NCBI GenBank assembly: GCA_000741495.1
Contig: JGZV01000004.1
Location: 186,001 to 250,000, forward strand
DNA: 64,000 bases
Source: Bifidobacterium thermophilum
GTDB lineage: Bacteria; Actinomycetota; Actinomycetes; Actinomycetales; Bifidobacteriaceae
Direction: 5' to 3'
Positions 54,101-63,131 of this stretch are shown piece by piece (the first letter of the stretch is position 1; each line of letters begins with the position of its first letter). The position numbers and the translations under genes are program-made. The notes beneath the pieces are model-generated. The model saw only the letters and a program-made list of their open reading frames with translations. It was not told the origin of the DNA and searched no databases.

Positions 54101-55269
54101 GATCCGGGGATATGAAGCATCCCAACCTCCCAGCACCAGAGCAAGACGGGACGTCGAACGGGTCGGGAACCACGGCCGGCGCTTGGCCGGACATCATCCA
54201 CGCGTTCACCGCGGCGGCGATTGCAACCGTGGGAGCGCAAATCCATCCGGAAGTGTACACGGACGAGCAAATCGCCAAACTCGCCCCCTACCTTCGCATG
54301 ACCTTCAGCATCGAAGAGCCGCTGCCCCCGGTCAAATCCCAGCATCGGCACGGCAACGGGCGCGGGCACGGCAGCCGGCAGCATGTCAAAGTACTCGGAA
54401 CCGGAAAATCCTTGGTCGCATTGCAACGACAGTTCGCACAGCTCGCCGCCGCATCGGCACGCAAAGTCGTGCAACGACAGGCGAAAGCCGCCGAGGCGCA
54501 AGGCAAAATCGTCCAACAGGCGAATCTGCTGCACAAAGCGGGGGCAACCACCAAACCGCGCGCCGACATTCTGTGGGCAGGCGCACTGGAGTCCCTACGC
54601 CTGCCGTCGGAGCGTATTTCCTCAAGATGGCTCGGCGCCGAAGCGCTCATGCTGGCGAGCGCGCCCTACCGTTCCACCGCCGATCTGGTCGAAGATCTGC
54701 AGCTCGCCGCCGTCAAACGGCTGCTGCCGCATGTGGATACGCTGCCGGATGATGAGGCGCTCGCCCAGGCGGTCAGCGGGGTGTCGCAAGTGTTCGAGGA
54801 TACCGTGTACGCGGTCGCGCATGATGTGATTGCGATTCTCAAGCGGTACGCCGAAGTCGACAAGGCGGTGTCCGGCAAAGCCGATCTGCCGATGCTGTCG
54901 GTGCTGCAATCGGTGCGGGAGCATATCGCGACGCTCGTATTCCCCGGGTTTATCGGGGCCGCTCCCCCGGATGCGCTGCCAAATATCGAACGATACCTGC
55001 ACGCCGATCTGATGCGGCTCGCCAAAGCGAAAACCGACAAGAACCGGGACGTACGCTGGGCGTGGCAGGCCGATGAAGCGCGCGGGCTTGTGGACAAGGC
55101 GATGGAACAGGCCAAAGCGGAGCCCGCCGGACCGCGGCACGAACTGCTGCTGGGAAAGGCGACCCAAGCTCGCTGGATGCTTGAGGAGTTCTACGTGTCC
55201 CTCTGGGCGCAGGAACTGGGCACCGCGAAACCAGTGAGTATCCAGCGCATCCGCAAAGCGCTCGCGTAG
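51136..55269 (+). CDS. hrpA: ATP-dependent DEAH-box RNA helicase HrpA
   Basis: A 1377-residue HrpA helicase. Walker A VIVSGQTGSGKTTQIPK (about residue 30), DEAH box VIDEAHERSLNIDFLL (about 130), motif III ITSATIDSEKF and motif VI QRSGRCGRVADGIAIRLY. After the helicase core come the HA2/OB-type region and the long C-terminal domain (DUF3418-type) typical of bacterial HrpA. It acts on ribosome or mRNA complexes and has been linked to rescue of collided ribosomes in E. coli. The ATG overlaps the methyltransferase stop by four bases; the frame is open 56 codons upstream, but that is the shadow of the upstream gene. Confidence 0.93.
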   Translation: MRFTYPQELPISAAHDQIIEAVKRSQVVIVSGQTGSGKTTQIPKMLLEMGRGTHGHQIVHTQPRRLAARTVAERIALEMGVKLGDEIGYQVRFTDESSPNTRLRVVTDGILLAQIQRDPQLSRYDTIVIDEAHERSLNIDFLLGYLTALLPKRRDLKLIITSATIDSEKFRDHFEHALHTTVPVIEVSGRTYPVQIVYEPLGSLPALMNHVPGFPNPRNPALGGEDGERGGNSGSSDDDQTDMSTAVARACAELVIRSSHEHGPRDILVFASGERDIHDFENALHHHFGPRTADMRRPDAIEIMPLFARLSAKEQHKVFEPHTHQRIVIATNVAETSLTVPGIRYVVDPGTARISRYSKTAKVQRLPIEPISQASADQRSGRCGRVADGIAIRLYSNEDYQTRPRFTEPEILRTSLGAVVLHMLSVGVAHTVDDITHFGFIDPPDVRSVSDGFNELTELKAVSHKHGEVKLTRIGRQLSHIPIDIRLGRMVIEAATRTTPNTLAAVLVVVAFLSLQDPRERPEDKREEADRIHNRYADPTSDFLTALNIWDRVFQVDGEPGNNALRRICKAEYFSFLRMRQWKDLVAQLSQMCRELKFRVGEPQPISRPGLDIRNLPMNQQAAHAMCCTWDAQGIHQSMLAGLLSMMGMQVVREPKASDFAGLKGAAKARAMKRAQKTAKNDYQGARGTRFALFPASAVAKTTPPWVMSTELVETSRLWARYSAAIDPAWAEPLAGSLTRVTYAEPHWSGSRGSAVAQSKVLLYGLPIVQDRPVQWGRINPPEARDFLLRQGLVESDIQQRFPFDGFIEHNREILEEAAQDADRTRQVADTVSEEDLFDFYNTVIPTDITSVADLAKWWKTEHDKQPHLLDFDPDNVERLQHSGSVSMDDYPEYWHTLGTDGTPIDLRLSYKYEPGAPDDGVTVHIPIKELSRLTPEQFTWNVPGLLDELLLGMIKSLPKALRVQFVPAPDTARAIREAINERYPDLPGSGDMKHPNLPAPEQDGTSNGSGTTAGAWPDIIHAFTAAAIATVGAQIHPEVYTDEQIAKLAPYLRMTFSIEEPLPPVKSQHRHGNGRGHGSRQHVKVLGTGKSLVALQRQFAQLAAASARKVVQRQAKAAEAQGKIVQQANLLHKAGATTKPRADILWAGALESLRLPSERISSRWLGAEALMLASAPYRSTADLVEDLQLAAVKRLLPHVDTLPDDEALAQAVSGVSQVFEDTVYAVAHDVIAILKRYAEVDKAVSGKADLPMLSVLQSVREHIATLVFPGFIGAAPPDALPNIERYLHADLMRLAKAKTDKNRDVRWAWQADEARGLVDKAMEQAKAEPAGPRHELLLGKATQARWMLEEFYVSLWAQELGTAKPVSIQRIRKALA

Positions 55270-55377
55270 CGGGGTGCGGCGGGTTCTTGACTCGTCTGCA
55301 TCGGAAATCGGCAGCGGACGGGCTCACACCACAGCCATCAGGCAAGTCGGATACCCATCTTTGCCCGGCAATCGCGA

Positions 55378-55413
55378 CCGTCACCGTGTGAGCCAATCCT
55401 CGCACAGTGACGG
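55378..55413. repeat. Palindromic repeat, fourth copy, with outer stem
   Basis: CCGTCAC (55378-55384) and GTGACGG (55407-55413) flank the family core TGTGAGCCAATCCTCGCACA (55387-55406). It sits between the convergent hrpA and hemagglutinin-like genes. Confidence 0.7.
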
Positions 55414-55460
55414 TCAGACAGGCCGAACCGGCACGCACACCACAACCCGACCCGCCACCG

Positions 55461-55480
55461 TGTGAGCCAATCCTCACACA
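55461..55480. repeat. Palindromic repeat, fifth copy
   Basis: TGTGAGCCAATCCTCACACA, 74 bp after the fourth copy. The gene-free gap 55270-55528 holds only these two palindromes, which may limit read-through between the convergent genes. Confidence 0.7.
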
Positions 55481-55528
55481 ACGAGCCTCCAGAAAATAAC
55501 CCGCCGCCCAGCAGCGCCGCATACAGCG

Positions 55529-56755
55529 CTACGAACGTGGATTGCCAAACCAGCCGGTGTAAATGATGGAGAAGTTGCGATTGCCATACGCCGAGCAGGC
55601 GTCACCCTCCCCCGCCCCTGCTGCGAGCGCCGCCGTGTTCGGCTGGTAGGGCGTGTAAATGTACAGCAGCGCGGTCGCCTTGTTTTCGATGTACACGTTG
55701 CTGCCGCCGCAGCTCGCATTCGGGTTGTACTGGATGTAGTTCATCCTTCCGGCGTGATACCCGTAGGTGTCCTCATGCTGCAGATAGTACTTGTACCGTT
55801 TCGCGGCACCGTACACTTGCCGGAAGAATCCGGCGTACTGCGGGTCGCAGCTGTTGTCGTCGGGGCAGCTCAATCCCATGGCGGCTTTGAATTGGAAGGC
55901 GGTGGTGCTGGTTGCGGTGACCAGATGCTGTTCCTTTTGCAGTACGGTGAGCAGCACTTTGGGACTGATGCCGCAGACTTTGGCGGATTTGCTGATGATG
56001 GCTGCCGCGGTTTCGCCTTGCATGCCTTGGTAGGCTTCGCATTCGCTGCCGGCGGGTTCATTTTCACTGTCGAAGGTCATGACGCGTAGGCATTGGCTCC
56101 CGGTGCAGGAGGCTCCTTGCTTGTCGAGGAACGCTTGGATTTCCGCCTGGCTCATGGCGTTGCCGTTGAAGAATTGCCCGTCGGAGATGATGTTGCCTGG
56201 GTTGAATCCGTAGCGTTGTGCGGTTTGGTTCTGCCGGTATTCGGCGACGGCGATTTCCGCCCGCCATTGGATGACGCGTACGAGTCCCATGATGAGTGCC
56301 ATGGCGCAAATTATCGCCACGATGGTTTCCGCCGCGATGAGACAACGTTTGCCGAGGCTCGCATGCTTCCAAGCTGTGCGGTATTGCGATTGCCGGTTGC
56401 GGATCCACTGTTTCCATGTCGTGTTGCGCCGGACGACTGGTTTTCGTGCCGGGGTGCGTGTTCTTGCCGATGTTGCTGATGAGCTGCCAGCGGCTTTGCG
56501 TGATGCTCCCCGGCTCGCAGCATTACTATTCTTCGCAGTATTGCCTGGTTTTGCGGTGCTGCCCGATGCACTAGCGTGACCGGATTTGGCCGCACCGCCT
56601 GATTTGCCTGTAGTATGTCGTGATTGGCCGGCAGGGTTTCCTGTGGTTTTCGCCGATGGCGACGGCATCGCTTCTGCCGGTTGCGACGATGGCGAAGACG
56701 CGGATGATGATTTGTGCTTGTCTGCATCGTTTGCCGTGCTTGTCTTCTTGCTCAT
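55529..56755 (-). CDS. Secreted or surface hemagglutinin-like protein
   Basis: A 408-residue membrane-anchored protein of a type often annotated hemagglutinin in actinobacteria. A Ser/Ala/Thr/Lys-rich N-terminal tail of about 110 residues is followed by a basic stretch, a membrane helix (IAAETIVAIICAMALIMGLV) and an extracellular domain with GFNPGNIISDGQFFNGNAMS, several cysteines, and KVLLTVLQKEQHLVTATSTT, where the E may be a lysozyme-like catalytic residue. Cell-wall lytic or adhesive activity is possible; neither is shown. I prefer MSKKT at 56755, which has GAAAGAA upstream. An ATG at 56848 would add 31 low-complexity residues. Confidence 0.75.
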   Translation of the reverse strand: MSKKTSTANDADKHKSSSASSPSSQPAEAMPSPSAKTTGNPAGQSRHTTGKSGGAAKSGHASASGSTAKPGNTAKNSNAASRGASRKAAGSSSATSARTRTPARKPVVRRNTTWKQWIRNRQSQYRTAWKHASLGKRCLIAAETIVAIICAMALIMGLVRVIQWRAEIAVAEYRQNQTAQRYGFNPGNIISDGQFFNGNAMSQAEIQAFLDKQGASCTGSQCLRVMTFDSENEPAGSECEAYQGMQGETAAAIISKSAKVCGISPKVLLTVLQKEQHLVTATSTTAFQFKAAMGLSCPDDNSCDPQYAGFFRQVYGAAKRYKYYLQHEDTYGYHAGRMNYIQYNPNASCGGSNVYIENKATALLYIYTPYQPNTAALAAGAGEGDACSAYGNRNFSIIYTGWFGNPRS

Positions 56756-56884
56756 GGTCGGTTCTTTCGCGCCTTGATTCTGCTGTCCCAGCTGGTTGTT
56801 GTGTCCGGTACCCGTTGTGTCGTGCTCATCATCATGCTGTTGTTCCATACCACTGCCATTGTAGGATTACCGGGCGTCCGGAAC

Positions 56885-58120
56885 TCATTTGCCGAGTTCC
56901 GCTTCGGTTGGGTGCAGGCCGCTGACGGTCAGTGCGGCGAGCAGCGCGAACACCGCGCCGAATGGTCCCAGCCAAGTCAGTCCCAGATGATCGTTGACGA
57001 TGCCGCCGACCGCCGATCCGAGCGCGATACCGATGTTGAAGGACATGGAGTTGAGCGATGCCGCAAGATTCATGGACCCCGGGTGCGCTTGGGCTGCCAC
57101 GTCCATGTACAGCACTTGGGAAGAGGAGTTTTGCAGATACATGAACAGTCCGAGCATGATCAGCAGCAGCGCTCCGGCGACAGGCAGGAGTCCGGCGAAC
57201 GCGAGCAGGCACAGCAGCAGCGCGTGTATCAGGTAGATTGGGCGGATTCGTGCGAGCGGCGCCGCACCTGTCCCCCGGTTGGCGAGCCGCCCACTGTACA
57301 GGTTGCTGCACAGACATGCTGCGCCGAACATCATGAGCCCTATGCTGACGAATCGTTGCGGCACACCGATTTCATCGCGCAGAATCGGCGTAAGGTACGT
57401 GTAGAACACGTAGCTTGCGGCCGCGCCGAACATGACAGCAAGGACGCCGAGACGGATGCGACGGTCGGCGAACAGGCGGAATTGCGGGAGGAACCCGATG
57501 GTCATGGGGTGGCTGTTGCGTGGCAGTACTGCAAGCATGGCGAGCATCAGGATGATGGTCAGGGCGACGATCAGGGCGAATGCGGCACGCCATCCGAAGG
57601 TTTCCGCAATCCACGTGCCGATGGGTACGCCGACGACCGAGGCGATGGAGAATCCGGAGAATACCCACGCAATGAACCGCGTGCGGTTGGAGGCGCTGGC
57701 GACATCCGGCGCATAGGTCATGGACACGGCGACCGTGGTGCCTGCCACGAGGGCGATCATGATGCGTGCGATGAGCAGAATCGGATAGTTCGGTGCGATC
57801 AGGCACAGAATATTGCCGGCAAGGAACACTGCGATCAGAGTCATATGCGTGGCGAAACGCGGGAACCGTGCGGATAGAGCCGAGCCGATCGGGGTGGCCG
57901 GAGCGTATGCCACAGCGAACAGTGAGACGAGATTGCCGACGGTGACTTCGCTGACATGCAAACCGTGGGCGATTTGCGGGAGAATACCGACCATGATGAA
58001 TTCGCTGATTCCCAGCATGAAACTAGTCGCGATCAGCGTGATGACCGCCGGGGTGAAGAACCCGGTTCGGGCGGGCGTGTTCTTTGGATGCTGTTCGCGT
58101 GTATCGGTATTGCCGGTCAT
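56885..58120 (-). CDS. MFS exporter of the DHA1 (AraJ/drug efflux) type
   Basis: A 411-residue 12-helix transporter. Helix 1 reads ALIATSFMLGISEFIMVGILPQ-like sequence and helix 4/5 contains the DHA1 antiporter motif region (FSGFSIASVVGVPIGTWIAE). It should export a small molecule or sugar by proton antiport; the E. coli relatives are AraJ and the SotB-type sugar efflux proteins. MTGNTDTREQ at 58120 is preceded by GGAGACCCGGGG. It stands alone between the hemagglutinin-like gene and glnA, with no adjacent regulator. Confidence 0.83.
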   Translation of the reverse strand: MTGNTDTREQHPKNTPARTGFFTPAVITLIATSFMLGISEFIMVGILPQIAHGLHVSEVTVGNLVSLFAVAYAPATPIGSALSARFPRFATHMTLIAVFLAGNILCLIAPNYPILLIARIMIALVAGTTVAVSMTYAPDVASASNRTRFIAWVFSGFSIASVVGVPIGTWIAETFGWRAAFALIVALTIILMLAMLAVLPRNSHPMTIGFLPQFRLFADRRIRLGVLAVMFGAAASYVFYTYLTPILRDEIGVPQRFVSIGLMMFGAACLCSNLYSGRLANRGTGAAPLARIRPIYLIHALLLCLLAFAGLLPVAGALLLIMLGLFMYLQNSSSQVLYMDVAAQAHPGSMNLAASLNSMSFNIGIALGSAVGGIVNDHLGLTWLGPFGAVFALLAALTVSGLHPTEAELGK

Positions 58121-58351
58121 GTCCCCGGGTCTCCTTCCGTGCGGCTGTTTGCCGCCCACCCTAGTGAACCACCGGGCGTGACTGAATCCTTGTTCAGCGT
58201 GTCAATCGTTTGACAATCCAGCTGCTTCGCTCCGTATCGGTTGTGCCCCATCCCGCAGATGTCATCGGATGGTGACAACCACCGGAACCTCCCGTAGCGT
58301 CATCGGCACGAAGCACCCCAACGGCTCCGACACCACCAAGCGCACGAAACG

Positions 58352-58390
58352 ACCGTGCCCCGCTGCGATCCAGTCGCAACGGGGCACGGT
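58352..58390 (-). terminator. Hairpin terminator after glnA
   Basis: ACCGTGCCCCG (58352-58362) and CGGGGCACGGT (58380-58390) form an 11-bp stem 22 bp beyond the glnA stop. The following sequence on the minus strand has only a short T-run. Confidence 0.6.
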
Positions 58391-58411
58391 TACACCCAAC
58401 AACCTGAAGGA

Positions 58412-59749
58412 TTACAGGCGCTGCAAGTACTTGCCGAGTTCGTACGGCGTCACCTGACGGCGGTACTCCTCCCATTCCTGATGCTTGTTGCGCAGGAAGT
58501 ATTCGAAGGCGTGCTCGCCCAAGACACCGGCCACGAAATCGGACTTCTCCATAATCTTGAGTGCTTCGTCAAGCGATTCCGGCAACGGCTGGATGCCCAT
58601 CGCCTTGCGTTCAGCGTCGGTCAGCTCCCACACGTCGTCGCTGGTCGGCTCGCCCAAGGTCATCTGCTGTTCGATACCGTCGAGGCCGGCGGCCAGCAGC
58701 ACAGAGAACGCGAGATACGGGTTGACGGCCGGGTCGAGCGCACGGAACTCCATGCGAGCGGAATTGCCCTTGCCTGGCTTGTACTGCGGGATGCGCAGCA
58801 GCGCGGACCGGTTGTTGTGGCCCCAGCAGATGTAGCTCGGCGCTTCCGCGCCGCCCCACAGACGCTTGTACGAGTTGACGTACTGGTCGGTGACCGCGCA
58901 GATCTCCGCCGCATGGTACAGGATACCGGCGGCGAACTGGCGGGCGATAAGCGACATGTTGAACTCCTGGCCCGCCTCGTAGAAGGCGTTGGAATCACCT
59001 TCGAACAAGCTCAGATGCGTGTGCATACCGGAGCCCGGCTGGTCGGCGAGCGGCTTGGGCATGAAGGTCGCATGAATACCGCGTTCGAGGGAAATCTCCT
59101 TGACCACGGTGCGGAAGGTCATGATGTTATCCGCGGTGGTCAGCGCGTCAGCGTACCGCAGGTCGATCTCGTTCTGGCCCGGGCCAGCCTCATGATGCGA
59201 GTATTCGACAGAAATACCCATCTGTTCGAGCATGTTGACGGTCGCGCGGCGGAAATCCATCCCCGGGCTGCGCGGCACATGGTCGAAGTAGCCGCCCTCA
59301 TCGATCGGCTTGGGGGCTTGGGACCAGTCCTCTTGGTTTTCGAACAGGTAGAACTCGATTTCCGGGTGGACATAGAAGGTGAAGCCTTTTTCTTTCGCCT
59401 TGGCGAGCGCCTGCTTGAGCACGTGGCGCGGATCGCCGAGGGACGGCTCCCCGTCGGGGGTGAGAATGTCGCAGAACATGCGCGCGGTGCCTTGCGGGCC
59501 TCCACGCCATGGCAGGATTTGGAAGGTGGACGGATCGGGTTTGACGATCATGTCATCTTCGGAAACGCGGGTCATGCCTTCGATCGACGATCCGTCGAAG
59601 CCAAGCCCTTCCTCGAACGCCGCTTCGAGTTCGGCGGGGGCGATGGCCACTGATTTCAGTGTTCCCAGCACATCCGTGAACCATAGTCGGATGAAGCGCA
59701 CGTCTCGTTCTTCTACCGTACGCAGGGCGAACTCTTGCTGTTTATCCAT
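58412..59749 (-). CDS. glnA: Type I glutamine synthetase
   Basis: A 445-residue enzyme making glutamine from glutamate, ammonia and ATP. The signatures GFDGSSIEGMTRVSEDDM (N-terminal), HHEAGPGQNEIDLRYADALT (metal-binding), MPKPLADQPGSGMHTHLSLF (ATP-binding) and RIPQYKPGKGNSARMEFRA are clear. The length and the absence of the adenylylation-site motif NLYDLP put it in the GSI-alpha class, which is not controlled by adenylylation. MDKQQEF (59749) is the likely start; an ATG three codons upstream is equally possible. It follows the his genes but has its own 200-bp upstream region. Confidence 0.93.
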   Translation of the reverse strand: MDKQQEFALRTVEERDVRFIRLWFTDVLGTLKSVAIAPAELEAAFEEGLGFDGSSIEGMTRVSEDDMIVKPDPSTFQILPWRGGPQGTARMFCDILTPDGEPSLGDPRHVLKQALAKAKEKGFTFYVHPEIEFYLFENQEDWSQAPKPIDEGGYFDHVPRSPGMDFRRATVNMLEQMGISVEYSHHEAGPGQNEIDLRYADALTTADNIMTFRTVVKEISLERGIHATFMPKPLADQPGSGMHTHLSLFEGDSNAFYEAGQEFNMSLIARQFAAGILYHAAEICAVTDQYVNSYKRLWGGAEAPSYICWGHNNRSALLRIPQYKPGKGNSARMEFRALDPAVNPYLAFSVLLAAGLDGIEQQMTLGEPTSDDVWELTDAERKAMGIQPLPESLDEALKIMEKSDFVAGVLGEHAFEYFLRNKHQEWEEYRRQVTPYELGKYLQRL

Positions 59750-59952
59750 AGGTCTCATCGTCCCATCGAATTATTACGGACATGCTACGCGGTTGCGTCA
59801 TTGCTGTGCGCGAGCATCGGTTTGCGTTGTCGATTGCTGATTATACTGCGGATTTCGCAGGCCGACGACGGGACACGATTGTGCGATACGTTGCTGGTAT
59901 CACACGTATCGTGGTTGTCGCCGGCTTGCGGGTGCGGCCGCGGGGCACGGGG

Positions 59953-60678
59953 TTACTGTGCGACGTTGAGCGCTTCTTCCAGGGTGAAAGCGCGTGCGTA
60001 CAGGGATTTGCCGAGGATCGCTGCGTCGACGCCGAGTGGGGCGAGTTCTTTGATGGCGCGCAGGTCGTCGAGGCTGCTGATACCGCCGGAAGCGGTGACG
60101 TGGGCGTCGGTACGTTCGGCGACTTCGCGCAGGAGCGTCAGGTTCGGGCCACTCATCATGCCGTCGCGGGCGACGTCGGTGACCACGTATCGTGAGCAGC
60201 CTACGGAGTCGAGGAACGTCATGGTTTCGAACAGGTCGCCGCCTTCCTTGACCCAGCCTCGGGCGGCGAGCGTGTGTCCTCGCACGTCCAAGCCGACGGC
60301 GACACGATCACCGTACTTCTTGATGACCGAGGCGGTCCATTCGGGATTCTCGAGTGCGGCGGTACCGATGTTCACGCGTGCGGCACCGGCTTGCAGGGCG
60401 GCGTCGAGACTGTCGTCGTCACGCACACCGCCACTGAGTTCGATGTTGACCTTGTCGCCCAGCTCCTTGACGATGGCACCCAGCTGATCGCGGTTGTTGC
60501 CGGTGCCGAACGCGGCGTCAAGGTCGACCAGGTGGATCCATTGCGCGCCTGATTCCACCCATGTGCGGGCGGCTTCGAGCGGGCTGCCGTAGTCGGTTTC
60601 GGAGCCGGATTCGCCTTGACGCAGGCGGACCGCTTTGCCGTCTCGGACGTCTACTGCCGGAAGCAGGGTGAGTGCCAT
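59953..60678 (-). CDS. hisA: ProFAR isomerase HisA / PriA
   Basis: A 241-residue (beta/alpha)8 isomerase for the fourth step of histidine synthesis. The general acid/base aspartates lie in [18 protein letters not shown] and [17 protein letters not shown], and the phosphate loops in [13 protein letters not shown] and [16 protein letters not shown]. In many actinobacteria this protein (PriA) also performs the TrpF reaction; the sequence alone does not settle that. Part of the minus-strand his cluster, 144 bp after hisH. Confidence 0.92.
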   Translation of the reverse strand: MALTLLPAVDVRDGKAVRLRQGESGSETDYGSPLEAARTWVESGAQWIHLVDLDAAFGTGNNRDQLGAIVKELGDKVNIELSGGVRDDDSLDAALQAGAARVNIGTAALENPEWTASVIKKYGDRVAVGLDVRGHTLAARGWVKEGGDLFETMTFLDSVGCSRYVVTDVARDGMMSGPNLTLLREVAERTDAHVTASGGISSLDDLRAIKELAPLGVDAAILGKSLYARAFTLEEALNVAQ

Positions 60679-60822
60679 GGTGTTCTCGTTTCTGCGGGTC
60701 AGCCCGCTGATAATGCCGGTGTTCCGGCGATGGTTGTGATACTGGTTACGGCTGTGCCTTGACTGGCGCGCCTGTCATTGCCGGTGCGGTGTCGCCCATG
60801 GCAATGGCAGGGGTGCCGGCGT

Positions 60823-61470
60823 TCAGAATGTTGCGACCCAGTTGCGCAACAGCTGGGCGCCCGCTTCCGCGGATTTCTCCGGGTGGAACTGGGTGGCGAA
60901 CAGGGGGCCGCGCTCATAGGCGGCGACGAACCGGCTGCGGCCGTACGTGCACCATGTCACGCGCTGTTCGGCTCCACCGAAGTCGATCTGTTCCGCGGAC
61001 AGGTCCGCCGGTTGGGCGTCCATGGCCGCGTAGGAGTGTACGAAGTAGAAACGTTCGTCTCCCAGGCCGTGCAGCAGTACGGAATCGTCGGGGGCTTCGA
61101 TGGTGTCCCAACCCATGTGCGGGACCACGTCCGCATCCAGCAGGTTCACGTCGCCGCGGATCAGTCCCAGACCGTCAGCGGGTTCACCATGCTCATTGCC
61201 GTGGTCGAACATGATTTGTTCGCCGACGCACACGCCCAGTACGGGGCGTCCCGCGCGTAAGCGATCGAGTACTACGCGGTCGCCGCCGACTTCACGCAGG
61301 CTGGTCACGCATGCGCCGAACGCGCCGACGCCGGGGACGACCAGACCGTCAGCCTCGATGGCCTGACGGTGGTCTGACGTGAGTGTCACGTCCAAACCGA
61401 GATTGGCGAGCGCACGCACCATGGAGCGTACGTTGCCGAAACCGTAGTCGAAGACCACTACCGATGTCAT
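60823..61470 (-). CDS. hisH: Imidazole glycerol phosphate synthase glutaminase subunit HisH
   Basis: A 215-residue class I glutamine amidotransferase supplying ammonia to HisF. VVFDYGFGNVRSMVRAL opens the domain, RPVLGVCVGEQIMFDHG holds the nucleophile cysteine, and LFATQFHPEKSAEAG holds the His/Glu pair. The oxyanion-loop sequence GVCVGEQ is slightly unlike the usual GICLGMQ. hisF is not in the window. Followed by hisA, preceded by the acidic hypothetical gene. Confidence 0.93.
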   Translation of the reverse strand: MTSVVVFDYGFGNVRSMVRALANLGLDVTLTSDHRQAIEADGLVVPGVGAFGACVTSLREVGGDRVVLDRLRAGRPVLGVCVGEQIMFDHGNEHGEPADGLGLIRGDVNLLDADVVPHMGWDTIEAPDDSVLLHGLGDERFYFVHSYAAMDAQPADLSAEQIDFGGAEQRVTWCTYGRSRFVAAYERGPLFATQFHPEKSAEAGAQLLRNWVATF

Positions 61471-61578
61471 CGTTGTCCTTTCTTCTGCCGCGCGCGTTGT
61501 GCGGCGTGCGTGTGCGGTTGTGCCGACGTGTGCAGCGTTTTCACGCTACTCTGCGATTGTTTCGTTGTGCTGTGGCGG

Positions 61579-62433
61579 TCAGGCGATGGACGAGTTGCCG
61601 CGTCCGAATTTGGTGTGCCGTGCCAGTATTGCCAGTGCTTGTTCGCGGGTGAGTGCCGCGGCATCGTAACTGGTGTTGTCGGCGAGGATGTCGTCAAGCG
61701 GGGTGATGCCCAGCATGAGGTCCTCGACGAATGGTGCGGCGGCGGAGAACAGGAGCGGCGGAGCGAAGTTGTCTCTGGTTTCGCCGAGCAGGTACATGGT
61801 CGCTTCGAGCTTGTCCGCACGGTTGACGACCAGGACGGCAGGCATGCCGGATACGACGGTGGTCAGGTCTTTGGCTGCGGCTTCCGGCCCGTCACCGTTG
61901 AGGTTGCGTAGCACGGCGACCGCGCCTTGCGGGTCGTCCAGGCAGATGGCGCTGATGTCGCTGAGCTGGCAGAAGGCAGCGAGCAGTTCGGCGGAGGTCA
62001 GTCGCGTGATGATGACCGCGGCTTTCGCTTTGTTGCCGAGCAGGCCTTGCAGTTCGTCATCGAAGCTGGTTTCGATGGCGGATTCGCGTGTTTGCGCACC
62101 GTTCGCGGCATTGTCGAGGTCTTCGATGCTGTCGAGGTTGTCGATATCGGAAGCGTCGGACACGTCGGATTCGGATGTATGGTCCGCGATCGGTGAATCC
62201 GTGGTGTCATCGCTGTTGCCGCTGCCGGGACTGCCGCTGCCGGCATTATCGCCGGCCGTGTCTTGTTTGAATTCCCGCTCGAAATCAGCCATAGCCGCTT
62301 CAAGTTCGGCATCGTTGAAATGCAGGTCGTCACCGTTGAGGTTGTCGGAAGCGCCCGAAGTGCCGTCAAAACCGGAGTTATCGGAAGACGGTGAGCCGTC
62401 CGGACCGTCCGGTTTGTTGGTGTCGTCAGCCAT
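61579..62433 (-). CDS. Acidic hypothetical protein within the his cluster
   Basis: A 284-residue protein. The first 125 residues are very acidic and Gly/Ser/Asp-rich (PDGSPSSDNSGFDGTSGASD) and probably disordered. The C-terminal 150 residues form a folded domain (SFDDELQGLLGNKAKAAVII, DPQGAVAVLRNLNGDGPEAA) with no motif I recognise. Its ATG overlaps the hisB stop (TGATG), so it is translated with the his genes, yet it resembles no histidine enzyme. The function is unknown. Confidence 0.75.
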   Translation of the reverse strand: MADDTNKPDGPDGSPSSDNSGFDGTSGASDNLNGDDLHFNDAELEAAMADFEREFKQDTAGDNAGSGSPGSGNSDDTTDSPIADHTSESDVSDASDIDNLDSIEDLDNAANGAQTRESAIETSFDDELQGLLGNKAKAAVIITRLTSAELLAAFCQLSDISAICLDDPQGAVAVLRNLNGDGPEAAAKDLTTVVSGMPAVLVVNRADKLEATMYLLGETRDNFAPPLLFSAAAPFVEDLMLGITPLDDILADNTSYDAAALTREQALAILARHTKFGRGNSSIA

Positions 62434-63032
62434 CACAAGGCTCCCTTGGTGCTGGGAATGCCATCAACCCGCGGATCAGGCTCGATGGCGAATCGCAGTG
62501 CGCGGGCGACTGCCTTGAATTCGGCTTCCGCGATATGATGCGGGTCACGGCCGGCAAGTAGCTGCAGATGCAGGCAGATGCCGGCGTGCAAGGCGATGGA
62601 TTCCATGACGTGCCGGACGAGCGAACCGGTGAAATGCCCGCCGATCATGCAATATTCGAAGCCTTCCGGCTCGCCGGAGCATACGACGTACGGGCGTCCG
62701 GAAATGTCGATAACCGCTTTGGCGAGCGCCTCATCCAGCGGGACGGTCGCGTCGGCGAAACGACGGATGCCGCGTTTGTCGCCGAGGGCTTGGCGCAGGG
62801 CTTCGCCGAATACGATGGCGGTGTCTTCGACGGTGTGATGCACGTCGATGTCGGTGTCGCCGCTCGCCTTGATGTTCAAGTCGATGAGCGAATGCTTGCC
62901 GAGTGCGGTCATCATGTGGTTGTAGAAGGGCACTGACGTGTCGATCTGGGTTTTGCCCGTGCCGTCAAGGTCCAGTGACAGGTCGATGGTCGACTCGCTG
63001 GTCTTGCGCACGATGTGGGCTGTACGTGCCAT
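62433..63032 (-). CDS. hisB: Imidazoleglycerol-phosphate dehydratase HisB
   Basis: A 199-residue monofunctional dehydratase (no phosphatase domain) for the sixth step of histidine synthesis. The two metal-binding repeats are visible: [19 protein letters not shown] and [17 protein letters not shown], with [17 protein letters not shown] near the N-terminus. Its stop overlaps the start of the acidic hypothetical gene, and hisC ends about 100 bp upstream. Confidence 0.96.
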   Translation of the reverse strand: MARTAHIVRKTSESTIDLSLDLDGTGKTQIDTSVPFYNHMMTALGKHSLIDLNIKASGDTDIDVHHTVEDTAIVFGEALRQALGDKRGIRRFADATVPLDEALAKAVIDISGRPYVVCSGEPEGFEYCMIGGHFTGSLVRHVMESIALHAGICLHLQLLAGRDPHHIAEAEFKAVARALRFAIEPDPRVDGIPSTKGAL

Positions 63033-63131
63033 CTTTCCTCCTCAGCTCCGGCCTGCACTGGCAGGCCGGGTCGGTACGGTTCGGGTCAATGCTCGTGTCG
63101 TGATCCGCGTGGACGGGTTGCGTCGAGCGGG

